A DNA stretch of 64,000 bases from Neodiprion pinetum (taxonomy: Eukaryota > Arthropoda > Insecta > Hymenoptera > Diprionidae). The notes under the pieces were generated by a model, which ran no database searches, was not told the origin of the DNA, and worked only from the letters and a program-made list of their open reading frames with translations. Position 1 is the stretch's first letter. Each line of letters begins with the position of its first letter. The stretch spans positions 21,970,970-22,034,969 of the forward strand of contig NC_060237.1 in the NCBI RefSeq assembly GCF_021155775.2, in the 5' to 3' direction. Position numbers and translations under genes: made by a program. Positions 51,093 to 61,227 of this stretch are shown one piece after another.

Positions 51093-52060
51093 ATGTCGAA
51101 TTCGCATTTATTTATGAAAACGGGGTTTCCCCGTGCAGCATTGAACAATGGTATCGGACGTTACGTGTGCCAACTGCAACGTGTTACAATAAAATTCTGC
51201 AAAAACAATGGATCGAGCCGTGGAGTGCGGTAAATATCTGCCTATGATAGCCGTGGATATTCCTAACCTGCGATGTTTTTCTTAATCCTCATATTTCTCT
51301 TCTTAGAGATTTCCTCGAACACGATCTTGTAAATTTCGCCAAGGAGAATCCGGGAATCGTCGTATACGTAAAACCTCGGAGGCATAGGACACCTGCTCTG
51401 AGTGCTGAATACCGTAAGTCCTGGCAAACGTTGTAAGTGAAGTAGATACGCTTTGCTCTCTGTTTCAAATGCATTGAATGGAAACGAAGTAACAAGTCAA
51501 TTTCATTTATGATTTGCTGCGGAATGAGCGACAGTAATAATGATCGCTGTTATTTTTATCTAACGGTTCAATCAACGGTTCAATCAATCATCCCAGTTTA
51601 CAAATTTAACTGATTTTCAGTAAATGGAGAAAAGCAGTTGCTATTCTGCAGAAATTATACACGGGAGGAAGTTAACAAATGGTTGGGGTTCCTGCGATCG
51701 CAAGTACGTGACACTTCGGCTATAAGACTTAGGAAAATGTGGCACACGGATAATCCTTCCATCCAGGGACCTTGGACACCTTGGACATTTAGAGACCCTG
51801 CTCAGAATCTGGTTGAATTTCCCGATGTATGTACACAAATATTTGAACTTTTAGTTTTCTGCGTAAATCGCATTTAAGTAAAACTACTACTTGATCAAGT
51901 TGAATGTCCCATAAATTTTGTTCATACTAATTACCAATGTTTTTCTTAGCCCAAGTTATTCAAGATGGAGACCGAACAACAAACAGCCACAGAAAAGTTA
52001 CTGGAGATATTTAAAGCTCAACAAGAAGCTGAAAGAAAAAGAGCGAACGAAACGGGATAG
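51093..52060 (+). CDS. mRpL43: Mitochondrial large ribosomal subunit protein mL43
   Basis: Exons 51093-51229, 51307-51413, 51621-51826 and 51950-52060 total 561 nt, 186 residues. The start is [20 protein letters not shown]. Family features are [20 protein letters not shown] near the N-terminus, [28 protein letters not shown] and the signature [11 protein letters not shown]. It belongs to the L51/S25/CI-B8 thioredoxin-like domain family and is a structural component of the mitochondrial 39S/54S ribosomal subunit. The Glu/Gln/Lys-rich C-terminal helix ([20 protein letters not shown]) is longer than the conserved core. AATAAA is at 52133-52138. The short TG-rich gap to the next gene suggests a compact gene-dense block. 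Confidence 0.95.
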
Positions 52061-52460
52061 TTTTTTAATATATGAACTGTACAATATTAACTTTAGATAT
52101 CATAAGTATCGTAGGTGAAGAAATTTAAAGGAAATAAATAAATGTCACGTCGGTAGCGGATGGACTTTCGTGCAATTATTACATATTATAGACAATGCCC
52201 ATTATTACATTTATTACCGTTGCTCGTGTCTTGTAAAATCAATTAAATTTTTACAAAAATCTTTAACAAATAACACTGATTTCATAGCTTTTGCGGATTT
52301 TAGTAAAATGTACCGACTTATCTGATGCAACTTCAGACTGTCTGCGGCAGTAGTTGCCGATCGCGATCTCGTTGCAGCTTTCACGTGTCTCGGAAACGCC
52401 ATCTTGCGAAGCAATACAAGTGTTACAGCGTCGAACAGTGAAGCAATAATTGGCACACTC
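52061..52460. other. mRpL43 3' UTR and upstream region of the next gene
   Basis: AATAAA at 52133-52138 ends mRpL43. The following 300 bp should hold the promoter of the 69-residue gene. A long minus-strand frame crosses this stretch (52214-52747), but it is rejected as a shadow. Confidence 0.45.
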
Positions 52461-52759
52461 ATGTCGCAAACTAACGAAAAGCGTTTGTTGGAAGACATAG
52501 AGGCGGATATTTTCAAGCTGAAAGAAATAATACAACAGATAATTGAACTAAGAAGTAAGATACTTTGTATTTCGTTCAAATTCATACACGCGTTATTTAT
52601 TCTCACATTCTTATCGATCAATTTTTCTTTTTCGTTGTTCCAGAATGTTGTGCCGAATATAGACTGGAGTTGGCCGCTCAAAACCGTTACGTGTGCCTGG
52701 AAATATTCGAAACTGTGAATGATTTTTTGACGAGTCATGATGCACAATTCGCTTCATGA
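52461..52759 (+). CDS. Small helical protein of 69 residues, two exons
   Basis: Exon 52461-52554 ends AGA A|gtaaga and exon 52644-52759 follows TTGTTCCAG; the join is in phase, and AATAAA at 52806-52811 follows the TGA. It starts MSQTNEKRLLEDIEADIFKL, continues through KEIIQQIIELRKCCAEYRLE and ends HDAQFAS. Nearly all of it looks helical with heptad-like Leu/Ile spacing, so it is probably a small subunit of a coiled-coil complex. I do not recognise which. The frame is open 19 codons upstream of the ATG without an earlier ATG. Confidence 0.6.
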
Positions 52760-53235
52760 TACACATTACTCTACCGTTTCTTGCGAGTGTGTGGAATATG
52801 GTTGTAATAAATATCTGTAAGAACAAGCGTGAATACGATGCTTGCAAGGAACAATGCAAATTATGAAGACCTGACTTTATTGTTAGTCTTATATATTCAA
52901 TTATACTAATAACACAAACACTATAATGATGTAATACTCATAACATTAATAAAATGTATTTTATCACTTTAACCCAGTTTCTATGTTTTACGTAATAAGT
53001 GCATCGAGAAATAACTTATGTAGATTGGAGGTAGAACGTCAACAAACGTTGATCGACAGTAACATAATAGCAGTGGATATTTAGGAATCGGAAATAACAA
53101 ATCACAATGCAGTGTTACAGTAAATTAGGGAGGAATATGAGGTTGCGAAATTATCTGTACACGAATATTTTATTAGGTACCCGAGAGTTGAATAAATACA
53201 TAAATCATAAATAATAATAGATCAGATGTGATAAT
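52760..53235. other. 3' UTR and AT-rich flank of the palindromic element
   Basis: After AATAAA (52806-52811) the sequence is AT-rich with no exon. The left edge of the element is set at about 53236, where similarity to the third arm copy begins; weaker similarity may extend further left. Confidence 0.4.
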
Positions 53236-53376
53236 GATGCAGAGACCAAAAAGTATATGCGGTCCATGTACAATATTGATATACATGATCCATTTAGGAT
53301 TAATACGTGATGCATACTATAAATTTTATAATTTTCCAGCAGACGAACCAAAAAATCTACAATAATTAGTTATAAA

Positions 53377-53715
53377 ATGAAAACAGGAGAATTATTCATG
53401 TCGAAATGAGATTCTATTCGACACGCGCTCGATGTATTCCGTAACATGAATATTCATAAATATTCCAACAACTTTTCATTTGCTCTCTCGTTCTTGGATT
53501 TTCGTAGGCATAGAATCGAAACGCTGTTTTAGCTATTCGCAAGTGAAGTATCTACGTTGGGTAGAGAAGCTGAATGGTTTTTCGAAAAGTGCTCGGATGG
53601 AAAAAAATTCAGAGTAACTGTAATACATCACGGATGCGTCAATTTTGATTAAGAAGAAATGGATTATCCGTACATAAGACAGTATTTAACGCAGCGTAGT
53701 GATTTAAAGACCTAA
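53377..53715 (+). pseudogene. Decayed coding relic in the left arm
   Basis: Reading from ATGAAAACAGGAG gives a frame with in-frame stops that matches relics on the minus strand in the right arm and the third copy. Shared peptides include SIRHALDVF, NNFSFALS and TVIHHGC. A stop formed by TTTTAG occurs at the same point in all three copies and may instead be an old splice acceptor. The family is not recognised. Confidence 0.5.
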
Positions 53716-53974
53716 AGAGGTGATAGGAAGAGAAAGAACGAGGCTTCTTAACACTTCAAGTGTAGTTTAACACACATTTGAAAGGTACGAGCAAAATTTT
53801 TCATCATCCAACTGTCGCAGAACGGCAGCGTTATCAACTGACCCGTTAACTGAAGGATATATCTTCAGTCAACGGCTGACCATCGAAGGGCCTGGCCGCT
53901 TGAGTCTGGAATCGGCAGGACAGATAAAGTGTGTATTTCTTGTATGAAATGTGAACACTAAAATCATTATACAT

Positions 53975-54030
53975 CATAACATATCATCATACATCATACA
54001 TCATACATCGTACATCATACATCATCATAC
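53975..54030 (+). repeat. CATACAT/CATCATA microsatellite
   Basis: Imperfect repeats of CATACAT occur here, inverted at about 58840-58900 and again in the third copy near 62270-62310, so it is part of the element's arm. Confidence 0.7.
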
Positions 54031-54299
54031 CTAGTATTACAGTTCGAAACCAAAGTTTGAATTTTCGGATGTTCGGAAAGTGACGACACCAATCTAAAAT
54101 CGGCGAGCCGAGTTCCTCAGTCTGGTAACAACCGCGCAGTAGAGCGGACCGTTGAGAGTCGCGCTCCGCAAATTTCGAGTAACGGGTTCTCAACCTCTCG
54201 GATCCCGCGCTTCGGGTCCGCTACGTATTTCGAGTACCGGGTTCTCAACCTCCCGGATCCCGCGCTTCGGGTCCGCTACGCGGTGAAACTCGACTTCCA

Positions 54300-55200
54300 G
54301 GGTAAGCGCTCCGTGGTTCGTGGTTCATGTTTACAATAAATTATTTCAATTCGTTTTTCGCGCAACCCCAAATTCGGTACCTGTCAGTCCGCTAATAAAA
54401 TTTCTCGACTTCCAGGATAAGCGCTCCGTGGTTCCTGGTTCATGTTTACAATAAATTATTTCAATTCGTTTTTCGCGCAACCCTAAATTCGGTAGCTGTC
54501 AGTCCGCTAATAAAATTTCTCGACTTCCAGGATAAGCGCTCCGTGGTTCCTGGTTCATGTTTACAATAAATTATTTCAATTCGTTTTTCGCGCAACCCCA
54601 AATTCGGTACCTGTCAGTCCGCTAATAAAATTTCTCGACTTCCAGGATAAGCGCTCCGTGGTTCCTGGTTCATGTTTACAATAAATTATTTCAATTCGTT
54701 TTTCGCGCAACCCCAAATTCGGTAGCTGTCAGTCCGCTAATAAAATTTCTCGACTTCCAGGATAAGCGCTCCGTGGTTCCTGGTTCATGTTTACAATAAA
54801 TTATTTCAATTCTTTTTTCGCGCAACCCCAAATTCGGTACCTGTCAGTCCGCTAATAAAATTTCTCGACTTCCTGGATAAGCGCTCCGTGGTTCCTGGTT
54901 CATGTTTACAATAAATTATTTCAATTCGTTTTTCGCGCAACCCCAAATTCGGTAGCTGTCAGTCCGCTAATAAAATTTCTCGACTTCCAGGATAAGCGCT
55001 CCGTGGTTCCTGGTTCATGTTTACAATAAATTATTTCAATTCTTTTTTCGCGCAACCCCAAATTCGGTACCTGTCAGTCCGCTAATAAAATTTCTCGACT
55101 TCCAGGATAAGCGCTCCGTGGTTCCTGGTTCATGTTTACAATAAATTATTTCAATTCGTTTTTCGCGCACGCCCAAATTCAGTAGCTGTCGGTGCGTTAA
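54300..55200 (+). repeat. 115-bp tandem repeat array, left arm (about 8 copies)
   Basis: The word CATGTTTACA recurs at 54326, 54441, 54556, 54671, 54786, 54901, 55016 and 55131, an exact 115-bp period. Units alternate between GGTACCTGTC and GGTAGCTGTC variants, and the first type in later pairs also has TTCTTTTTTCG, so the array has a 230-bp dimer order. The last unit is diverged (CAGTAGCTGTCGG). Confidence 0.92.
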
Positions 55201-55919
55201 TAAAATTTCTATAACTTTACAATCTTCTCATAATCTTTTTGGTAAAATATGTAGATAAAAAAATTATATCAAACCTTACACATTATTTTTGATTTGTTCT
55301 CACGCTGAAAATATTTATTAGTATTCGAGGTATAACCTGAGGTGGTTGCAGGTGGTCGGAGGTGGACGAGGAGGAGGACGAGGAGGACGAGGATTTGTGC
55401 TGGGTGAGTTAAACACTTTTATAATATTTGATGGCAATTGTAATTATATTTCATCTGAAATATTACAAACTTGTCACGTTTACAATAAATTATTTCAATT
55501 CATTTTTCGTGCAAGCACATATTCAGTAGCTATGAATAATCTTATACAATTTATTATATTATTAATTAATTAATTAATAGTCTTATAATATTTAATGGCA
55601 ATTGTAATTATATTTCATCTGAAATATTACAAACTTGTCACGTTTACAATAAATTATTTCAATTCATTTTTCGTGCAAGCACATATTCAGTAGCTATGAA
55701 TAATCTTGTACAATTTATTATATTATTAATTAATTGATTAATTACATTAATCCTTACACAATATTTTTGATGTGTTCCTATACTAAAAATATTCATTACT
55801 ATTTCAGGTATCACCCGAGGTGGTCGGAGGTGGACGAGGAGGAGGACGAGCTGGACGAGGAGGAGGACCAGGTGGACGAGGAGGAGGCGGGGTGGGTCGT
55901 GGGAGAGGACCTCTCCTCT

Positions 55920-56127
55920 CCTCAGAGGAGGGTAGGGGGAGGGGCAGGGAAGGGGGAGAGGCGGGCGGGGAGGGGGAGGGGGAAGGGACGGGAAGGGAAG
56001 GGAAGGGAAGGGAAGGGAAGGGAAGGGAAGGGAAGGGGAGGGGAGGGTGGCGGGGAGGGGGAGGGAGGGAGGGAGGGAGGGAGGGCGGGAGGGCGGGAGA
56101 GAGGGAGGGAGGGAGGGAGAGAGTGGA
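55920..56127 (+). repeat. Polypurine tip of left arm
   Basis: Nearly pure G/A sequence, including GGGAA pentamers (about 55985-56035) and GGGA tetramers (about 56060-56120). It can pair with the polypyrimidine tract across the loop. The long frames on both strands here are low-complexity artefacts. Confidence 0.85.
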
Positions 56128-56172
56128 GGACGGATGTCGATGCAAGCCCGTTAAGAGTTAATCGAGCAGTAC
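56128..56172. other. Loop/spacer at the centre of the palindrome
   Basis: About 45 bp of ordinary sequence (containing GTCGATGCAAGCCCGTTAAG) separates the polypurine and polypyrimidine tips and has no inverted partner. Confidence 0.7.
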
Positions 56173-56370
56173 ACCCCCCCCCCCCCCCCCGCGCCCTCCC
56201 TCCCTCCCTCCCACCCTCCCTCCCGCCCACCCTCCCTCTCCCTCTCCCTCTCCCCCGCCCCGCCGCCCTCCCCTCCCCCCCGCCCCGCCCCTCCCCTTCC
56301 CTTCCCGTCCCTTCCCCCTCCCCGCCCACCTCTCCCCCTTCCCTCCCCCTCCCCCGCCCCTCCTCTGAGG
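56173..56370 (-). repeat. Polypyrimidine tip of right arm
   Basis: C/T-only tract starting with a run of C (about 56173-56190) and then CCCTCC, CTCTCC and CCTTCC words. It is the inverted partner of the polypurine tip, though the simple repeats have drifted between arms. Confidence 0.85.
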
Positions 56371-57099
56371 AGAGGAGAGGTCCTCTCCCACGACCCACCC
56401 CGCCTCCTCCTCGTCCACCTGGTCCTCCTCCTCGTCCAGCTCGTCCTCCTCCTCGTCCACCTCCGACCACCTCGGGTGATACCTGAAATAGTAATGAATA
56501 TTTTTAGTATAGGAACACATCAAAAATATTGTGTAAGGATTAATGTAATTAATCAATTAATTAATAATATAATAAATTGTACAAGATTATTCATAGCTAC
56601 TGAATATGTGCTTGCACGAAAAATGAATTGAAATAATTTATTGTAAACGTGACAAGTTTGTAATATTTCAGATGAAATATAGTTACAATTGCCATTAAAT
56701 ATTATAAGAATAATAATTAATTAATTAATAATATAATAAATTGTACAAGATTATTCATAGCTACTGAATATGTGCTTGCACGAAAAATGAATTGAAATAA
56801 TTTATTGTAAACGTGACAAGCTTGTAATATTTCAGATGAAATATAATTACAATTGCCATCAAATATTATAAAAGTGTTTTACTCACCCAGCACAAATCCT
56901 CGTCCTCCTCGTCCTCCTCCTCGTCCATCTCCGACCACCTTCAACCACCTCAGGTTATACCTCGAATACTAATAAATATTTTCAGCGTGAGAACAAATCA
57001 AAAATAATGTGTACGGTTTGATATAATTTTTTTATCGACATATTTTACCAAAAAGATTATGAGAAGATTGTAAAGTTATAGAAATTTTATTAACGCACC

Positions 57100-58580
57100 G
57101 ACAGCTACTGAATTTGGGCGTGCGCGAAAAACGAATTGAAATAATTTATTGTAAACATGAACCAGGAACCACGGAGCGCTTATCCTGGAAGTCGAGAAAT
57201 TTTATTAGCGGACTGACAGGTACCGAATTTGAGGTTGCGCGAAAAACGAATTGAAATAATTTATTGTAAACATGAACCAGGAACCACGGAGCGCTTATCC
57301 TGGAAGTCGAGAAATTTTATTAGCGGACTGACAGGTACCGAATTTGGGGTTGCGCGAAAAACGAATTGAAATAATTTATTGTAAACATGAACCAGGAACC
57401 ACGGAGCGCTTATCCTGGAAGTCGAGAAATTTTATTAGCGGACTGACAGGTACCGAATTTGGGGTTGCGCGAAAAACGAATTGAAATAATTTATTGTAAA
57501 CATGAACCAGGAACCACGGAGCGCTTATCCTGGAAGTCGAGAAATTTTATTAGCGGACTGACAGGTACCGAATTTGGGGTTGCGCGAAAAACGAATTGAA
57601 ATAATTTATTGTAAACATGAACCAGGAACCACGGAGCGCTTATCCTGGAAGTCGAGAAATTTTATTAGCGGACTGACAGGTACCGAATTTGGGGTTGCGC
57701 GAAAAACGAATTGAAATAATTTATTGTAAACATGAACCAGGAACCACGGAGCGCTTATCCTGGAAGTCGAGAAATTTTATTAGCGGACTGACAGGTACCG
57801 AATTTGGGGTTGCGCGAAAAACGAATTGAAATAATTTATTGTAAACATGAACCAGGAACCACGGAGCGCTTATCCTGGAAGTCGAGAAATTTTATTAGCG
57901 GACTGACAGGTACCGAATTTGGGGTTGCGCGAAAAACGAATTGAAATAATTTATTGTAAACATGAACCAGGAACCACGGAGCGCTTATCCTGGAAGTCGA
58001 GAAATTTTATTAGCGGACTGACAGGTACCGAATTTGGGGTTGCGCGAAAAACGAATTGAAATAATTTATTGTAAACATGAACCAGGAACCACGGAGCGCT
58101 TATCCTGGAAGTCGAGAAATTTTATTAGCGGACTGACAGGTACCGAATTTGGGGTTGCGCGAAAAACGAATTGAAATAATTTATTGTAAACATGAACCAG
58201 GAACCACGGAGCGCTTATCCTGGAAGTCGAGAAATTTTATTAGCGGACTGACAGGTACCGAATTTGGGGTTGCGCGAAAAACGAATTGAAATAATTTATT
58301 GTAAACATGAACCAGGAACCACGGAGCGCTTATCCTGGAAGTCGAGAAATTTTATTAGCGGACTGACAGGTACCGAATTTGGGGTTGCGCGAAAAACGAA
58401 TTGAAATAATTTATTGTAAACATGAACCAGGAACCACGGAGCGCTTATCCTGGAAGTCGAGAAATTTTATTAGCGGACTGACAGGTACCGAATTTGGGGT
58501 TGCGCGAAAAACGAATTGAAATAATTTATTGTAAACATGAACCAGGAACCACGGAGCGCTTATCCTGGAAGTCGAGTTTC
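57100..58580 (-). repeat. 115-bp tandem repeat array, right arm (about 13 copies)
   Basis: AACATGAACC recurs every 115 bp from about 57154 to 58534, giving 13 units. Apart from the first one or two (GGGCGTGCGCG, then TTTGAGGTTG), all units carry the same GACAGGTACCG variant and look nearly identical, unlike the alternating left array. Confidence 0.92.
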
Positions 58581-59139
58581 ACCGCGTAGCGGACCCGAAG
58601 CGCGGGATCCGGGAGGTTGAGAACCCTGTACTCGAAATACGTAGCGGACCCGAAGCGCGGGATCCGAGAGGTTGAGAACCCGGTACTCGAAATTTGCGGA
58701 GCGCGACTCTCAACGATCCGCTCTACTGCGCGGTTGTTACCAGACTGAGGAACTCGGCTAGCCGATTTTAGATTGGTGACGTCACTTTCCGAACATCCGA
58801 AAATTCAAACTTTGGTTTCGAACTGTAATACTAGGTATGATGATGTATGATGTATGATGTACGATGTATGATGTATGATGATATGATATGATGTACAATG
58901 ATTTTAGTTTTCACATTTCATACAAGAAATACGCACTTGATCTCTCCTGCCGATTCCAGACTCAAGCGGCCAGGCCCTTCGATGGTCAGCCGTTGACTGA
59001 AGATATATCCTTCAGTTAACGGGTCAGCTGATAACGCTGCCGTTCTGCGACAGTTGGACGATGAAAAATTTTGCTCATATCTTTCAAATGTGTGTTAAAA
59101 TACACTCGAAGTGTTAAGAAGCTTCGTTCTTTCTTTCCC

Positions 59140-59490
59140 TATCACCTTTTTACGTCTTTAAATCACTACGCAGCGTTAAATACTGTCTCATATACGAAGC
59201 ATCCATTTCATCTCGTTCAAAATTAGCGCATCCGTGATGTATTACAGTTACTCTGAATTTTTTTTCATCCGAATACTTTTCGAAAAATAAATTCTGCTCC
59301 TCCACCCAACGCAGATACTTCACTTGCGACCAGCTAAAACAGCGTTTCGATTCTATGCCTATGAAAATTCAAGATCGAAAGAGCAAATGAAAAGTTGTTG
59401 GAATAATTATGAATACTAATGTTATGGAATACATCGAGTGCGCGTCGAATAGAATCCCATTTCGAAATGAATAATTCTTCTCTTTTCATA
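59140..59490 (-). pseudogene. Decayed coding relic in the right arm
   Basis: On the minus strand the first part (59487-59334) is open and includes ELFISKWDSIRRALDVFHNI and HRHRIETLF before a TAG. The following part, with IHHGC-type residues, runs to about 59150. It matches the relics at 53377-53715 and 62570-62906. Confidence 0.5.
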
Positions 59491-59501
59491 TCATAGCTAA
59501 T

Positions 59502-61227
59502 CCAGTAATATAGGTAAATAGGATGGTTGGAGGTGGTCGGCGCTGGCGGAAGGTGATAGGGGGTGGTCGAAAGTGGCCATTGATGGTCGGAGGTGGCAGG
59601 GGGAGGTAGGAGGTGTTCGAAAATGGTAGGACATTTCATAAGTTAAAGTCGACGATGATCCGGTGCATCAATTTTATCGTTACAGATTTTCGTTTCCCAT
59701 GAGGCATAGAGTATTCAACAACGATAATGCAGTCCTTAAAATTCATCATTCATCTCTGTCTGGAAAGCTGATTCGCAAGGCGTGGTATTCTAGATATGTC
59801 AAAACTAAGCTAGCGGCACGTGTTTGCATTATTAGAAAAATACCTGTACTGTAAATACACTGTTTCTAATCCTTTGCTACATTTGGTTTAATCCCCATGC
59901 TTCCACAGCACGAATAGTCGGAAATGTTTTTGATTATCCATAATAAAATAACAGAAGTAACAAAGCTTAAATTTATTGTTAAAGCTCCAATGAATACATC
60001 AAACTGCGGTCGAATTCATTTATTATTTGCACATGACCTCTGTACATTTGATAAATTATTTCTAAATACATTGAAACATATGTATTTATAATGAAATATC
60101 ATGCAATGGGCTGTGTAAACTATAAACTATAATTTCTATCAAATAGCTGCTTTTATGTCAACAGGGCTTTGAGACTCAGTTAAGTTGGATCTAGATTTTT
60201 GCCATCGTATGTAGGACATTGGGTTACAAGAACAAATGCGAATTACAAAGAACTCCGTATTAGAGATAAGGATATTTTAGTTCAAGTATACCTATACACA
60301 GAAATCCGTATGTGAATATACTAAAACCTCTGTGTATACCTCTCTGTATATGTATATGTATATACGCATGCATAAGTATACATATACATATATACACATA
60401 CATGTACATAAATAATTGCCAAGAAATTAGAAACACTCACAACTTGTCGCAAATAGAGTAAAACGTAAGGTTAATAATATACAAATTACACAAACGCACC
60501 ATAAAACGTGGCAAGGTTAATCCTAGTGCAGTGATTGTATAAACTAAAGACATATACATTTACATATACATGATATAAATTAATAATCTAGAAAAGAGTA
60601 TTTAGAGAGCTTATCTAATTCCGATCTTGTCACAACAGATCATTAACATAATCAATATACGGTTAAAGCTGTATTAGCTACATTCACAATTAGAGATAAT
60701 ATTTTTTAGCCATTTTTATAGTTATTTAATTTCTTGTACAACAATTTTTCAAACTTCACCGCAAAATGCCCAACGAGTTCTCGTAGTGCAAATACGAGTC
60801 CAATTACCTTACAGATGGCATTACATTGATTTTTGCCTTCTCGCGTCGAGTTATAAATACAGAGAAATCTCAATGAGAGCTCATTTCTATAAGATTTATT
60901 GCAGTGCTATATTCGTAGCTGTACCTGTTATTCTATATTATACATATACTGTCCTTAATTTTAAACACACACCACAACAACGGCTGAAAGCACAATGGCA
61001 AGAAGAGAGGAGCAATCTGCATCTTAATAAATCTTTTCTTCTTTATACGTAGCACAGCGATGTCACGTCGGAGGATATGTACTAGTGGATCACTAGGTGG
61101 GGCACAGAACTGAAACATAATTATGTTGAAAATCTTCAACATCTCTTACAGAAAGTAGGTACGTTGCCAGAACTTATATACCAACAATGAATATTCATAG
61201 AGGCTATATTCATAAATACTTACAAAA
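59502..61227. other. Sequence between the palindrome and the third arm copy
   Basis: Begins with a TGGTCGGAGGTGG-type GT-rich simple repeat (59520-59625). A candidate terminal exon (59686-59854) follows, then AT-rich DNA with ATACATATA microsatellite tracts (about 60340-60410 and 60550-60570). Otherwise nothing is supportable. Confidence 0.4.
59686..59854 (+). CDS. Candidate terminal coding exon of unknown gene
   Basis: After CGTTACAG (to 59685) an open frame runs to TAA 59854 and ends ARVCIIRKIPVL. It is basic and contains SGKLIRKAWYSRYVKTKL. The composition looks coding, but no upstream exon is found; it would lie across or inside the palindromic element. It could be a remnant of the element's own gene. 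Confidence 0.22.

Larger units (their letters stand above)
53236..56127 (+). mobile_element. Left arm of giant palindrome (foldback-like element)
   Basis: From 53364 inward the arm is the inverted copy of 56173-59501; from 53236 to 53363 it matches only the third copy ending at 63042. In order it contains a decayed coding relic (about 53377-53715), a CATACAT microsatellite (53975-54030), two copies of a GC-rich CCCGCGCTTCGGGTCCGCTA block (about 54200-54290), the 115-bp tandem array (54300-55200), AT-rich modules partly duplicated (55395-55740), and a polypurine tip. Long inverted arms made of direct repeats are the hallmark of foldback (FB/Galileo-type) transposons. No transposase is recognisable. 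Confidence 0.75.
56173..59501 (-). mobile_element. Right arm of giant palindrome
   Basis: Inverted copy of 53364-56127, about 570 bp longer mainly because of extra 115-bp units. It begins with an 18-C run and a polypyrimidine tract (to about 56370), then the AT-rich modules (56480-57100), the tandem array (57100-58580), the GC-rich blocks, the microsatellite and the coding relic. The outer edge is about 59501, where the match to the left arm stops. Confidence 0.75.

Noticed and set aside
52214..52747. 177-codon minus-strand frame
   Set aside because: The plus strand carries a two-exon gene with good splice sites, correct phase and an AATAAA. The minus frame starts at a non-ATG codon and has no family features.
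55734..56556. Long frames on both strands rich in Arg/Gly, Glu or Pro
   Set aside because: They lie wholly in the polypurine/polypyrimidine hairpin tip and exist on both strands because simple repeats lack stops.
54300..58580. CRISPR array
   Set aside because: Units are 115 bp direct tandem copies without unique spacers, inside a eukaryotic palindrome.
60340..60570. Possible replication origin in TA-rich repeats
   Set aside because: Simple ATACATATA microsatellites with no other support.
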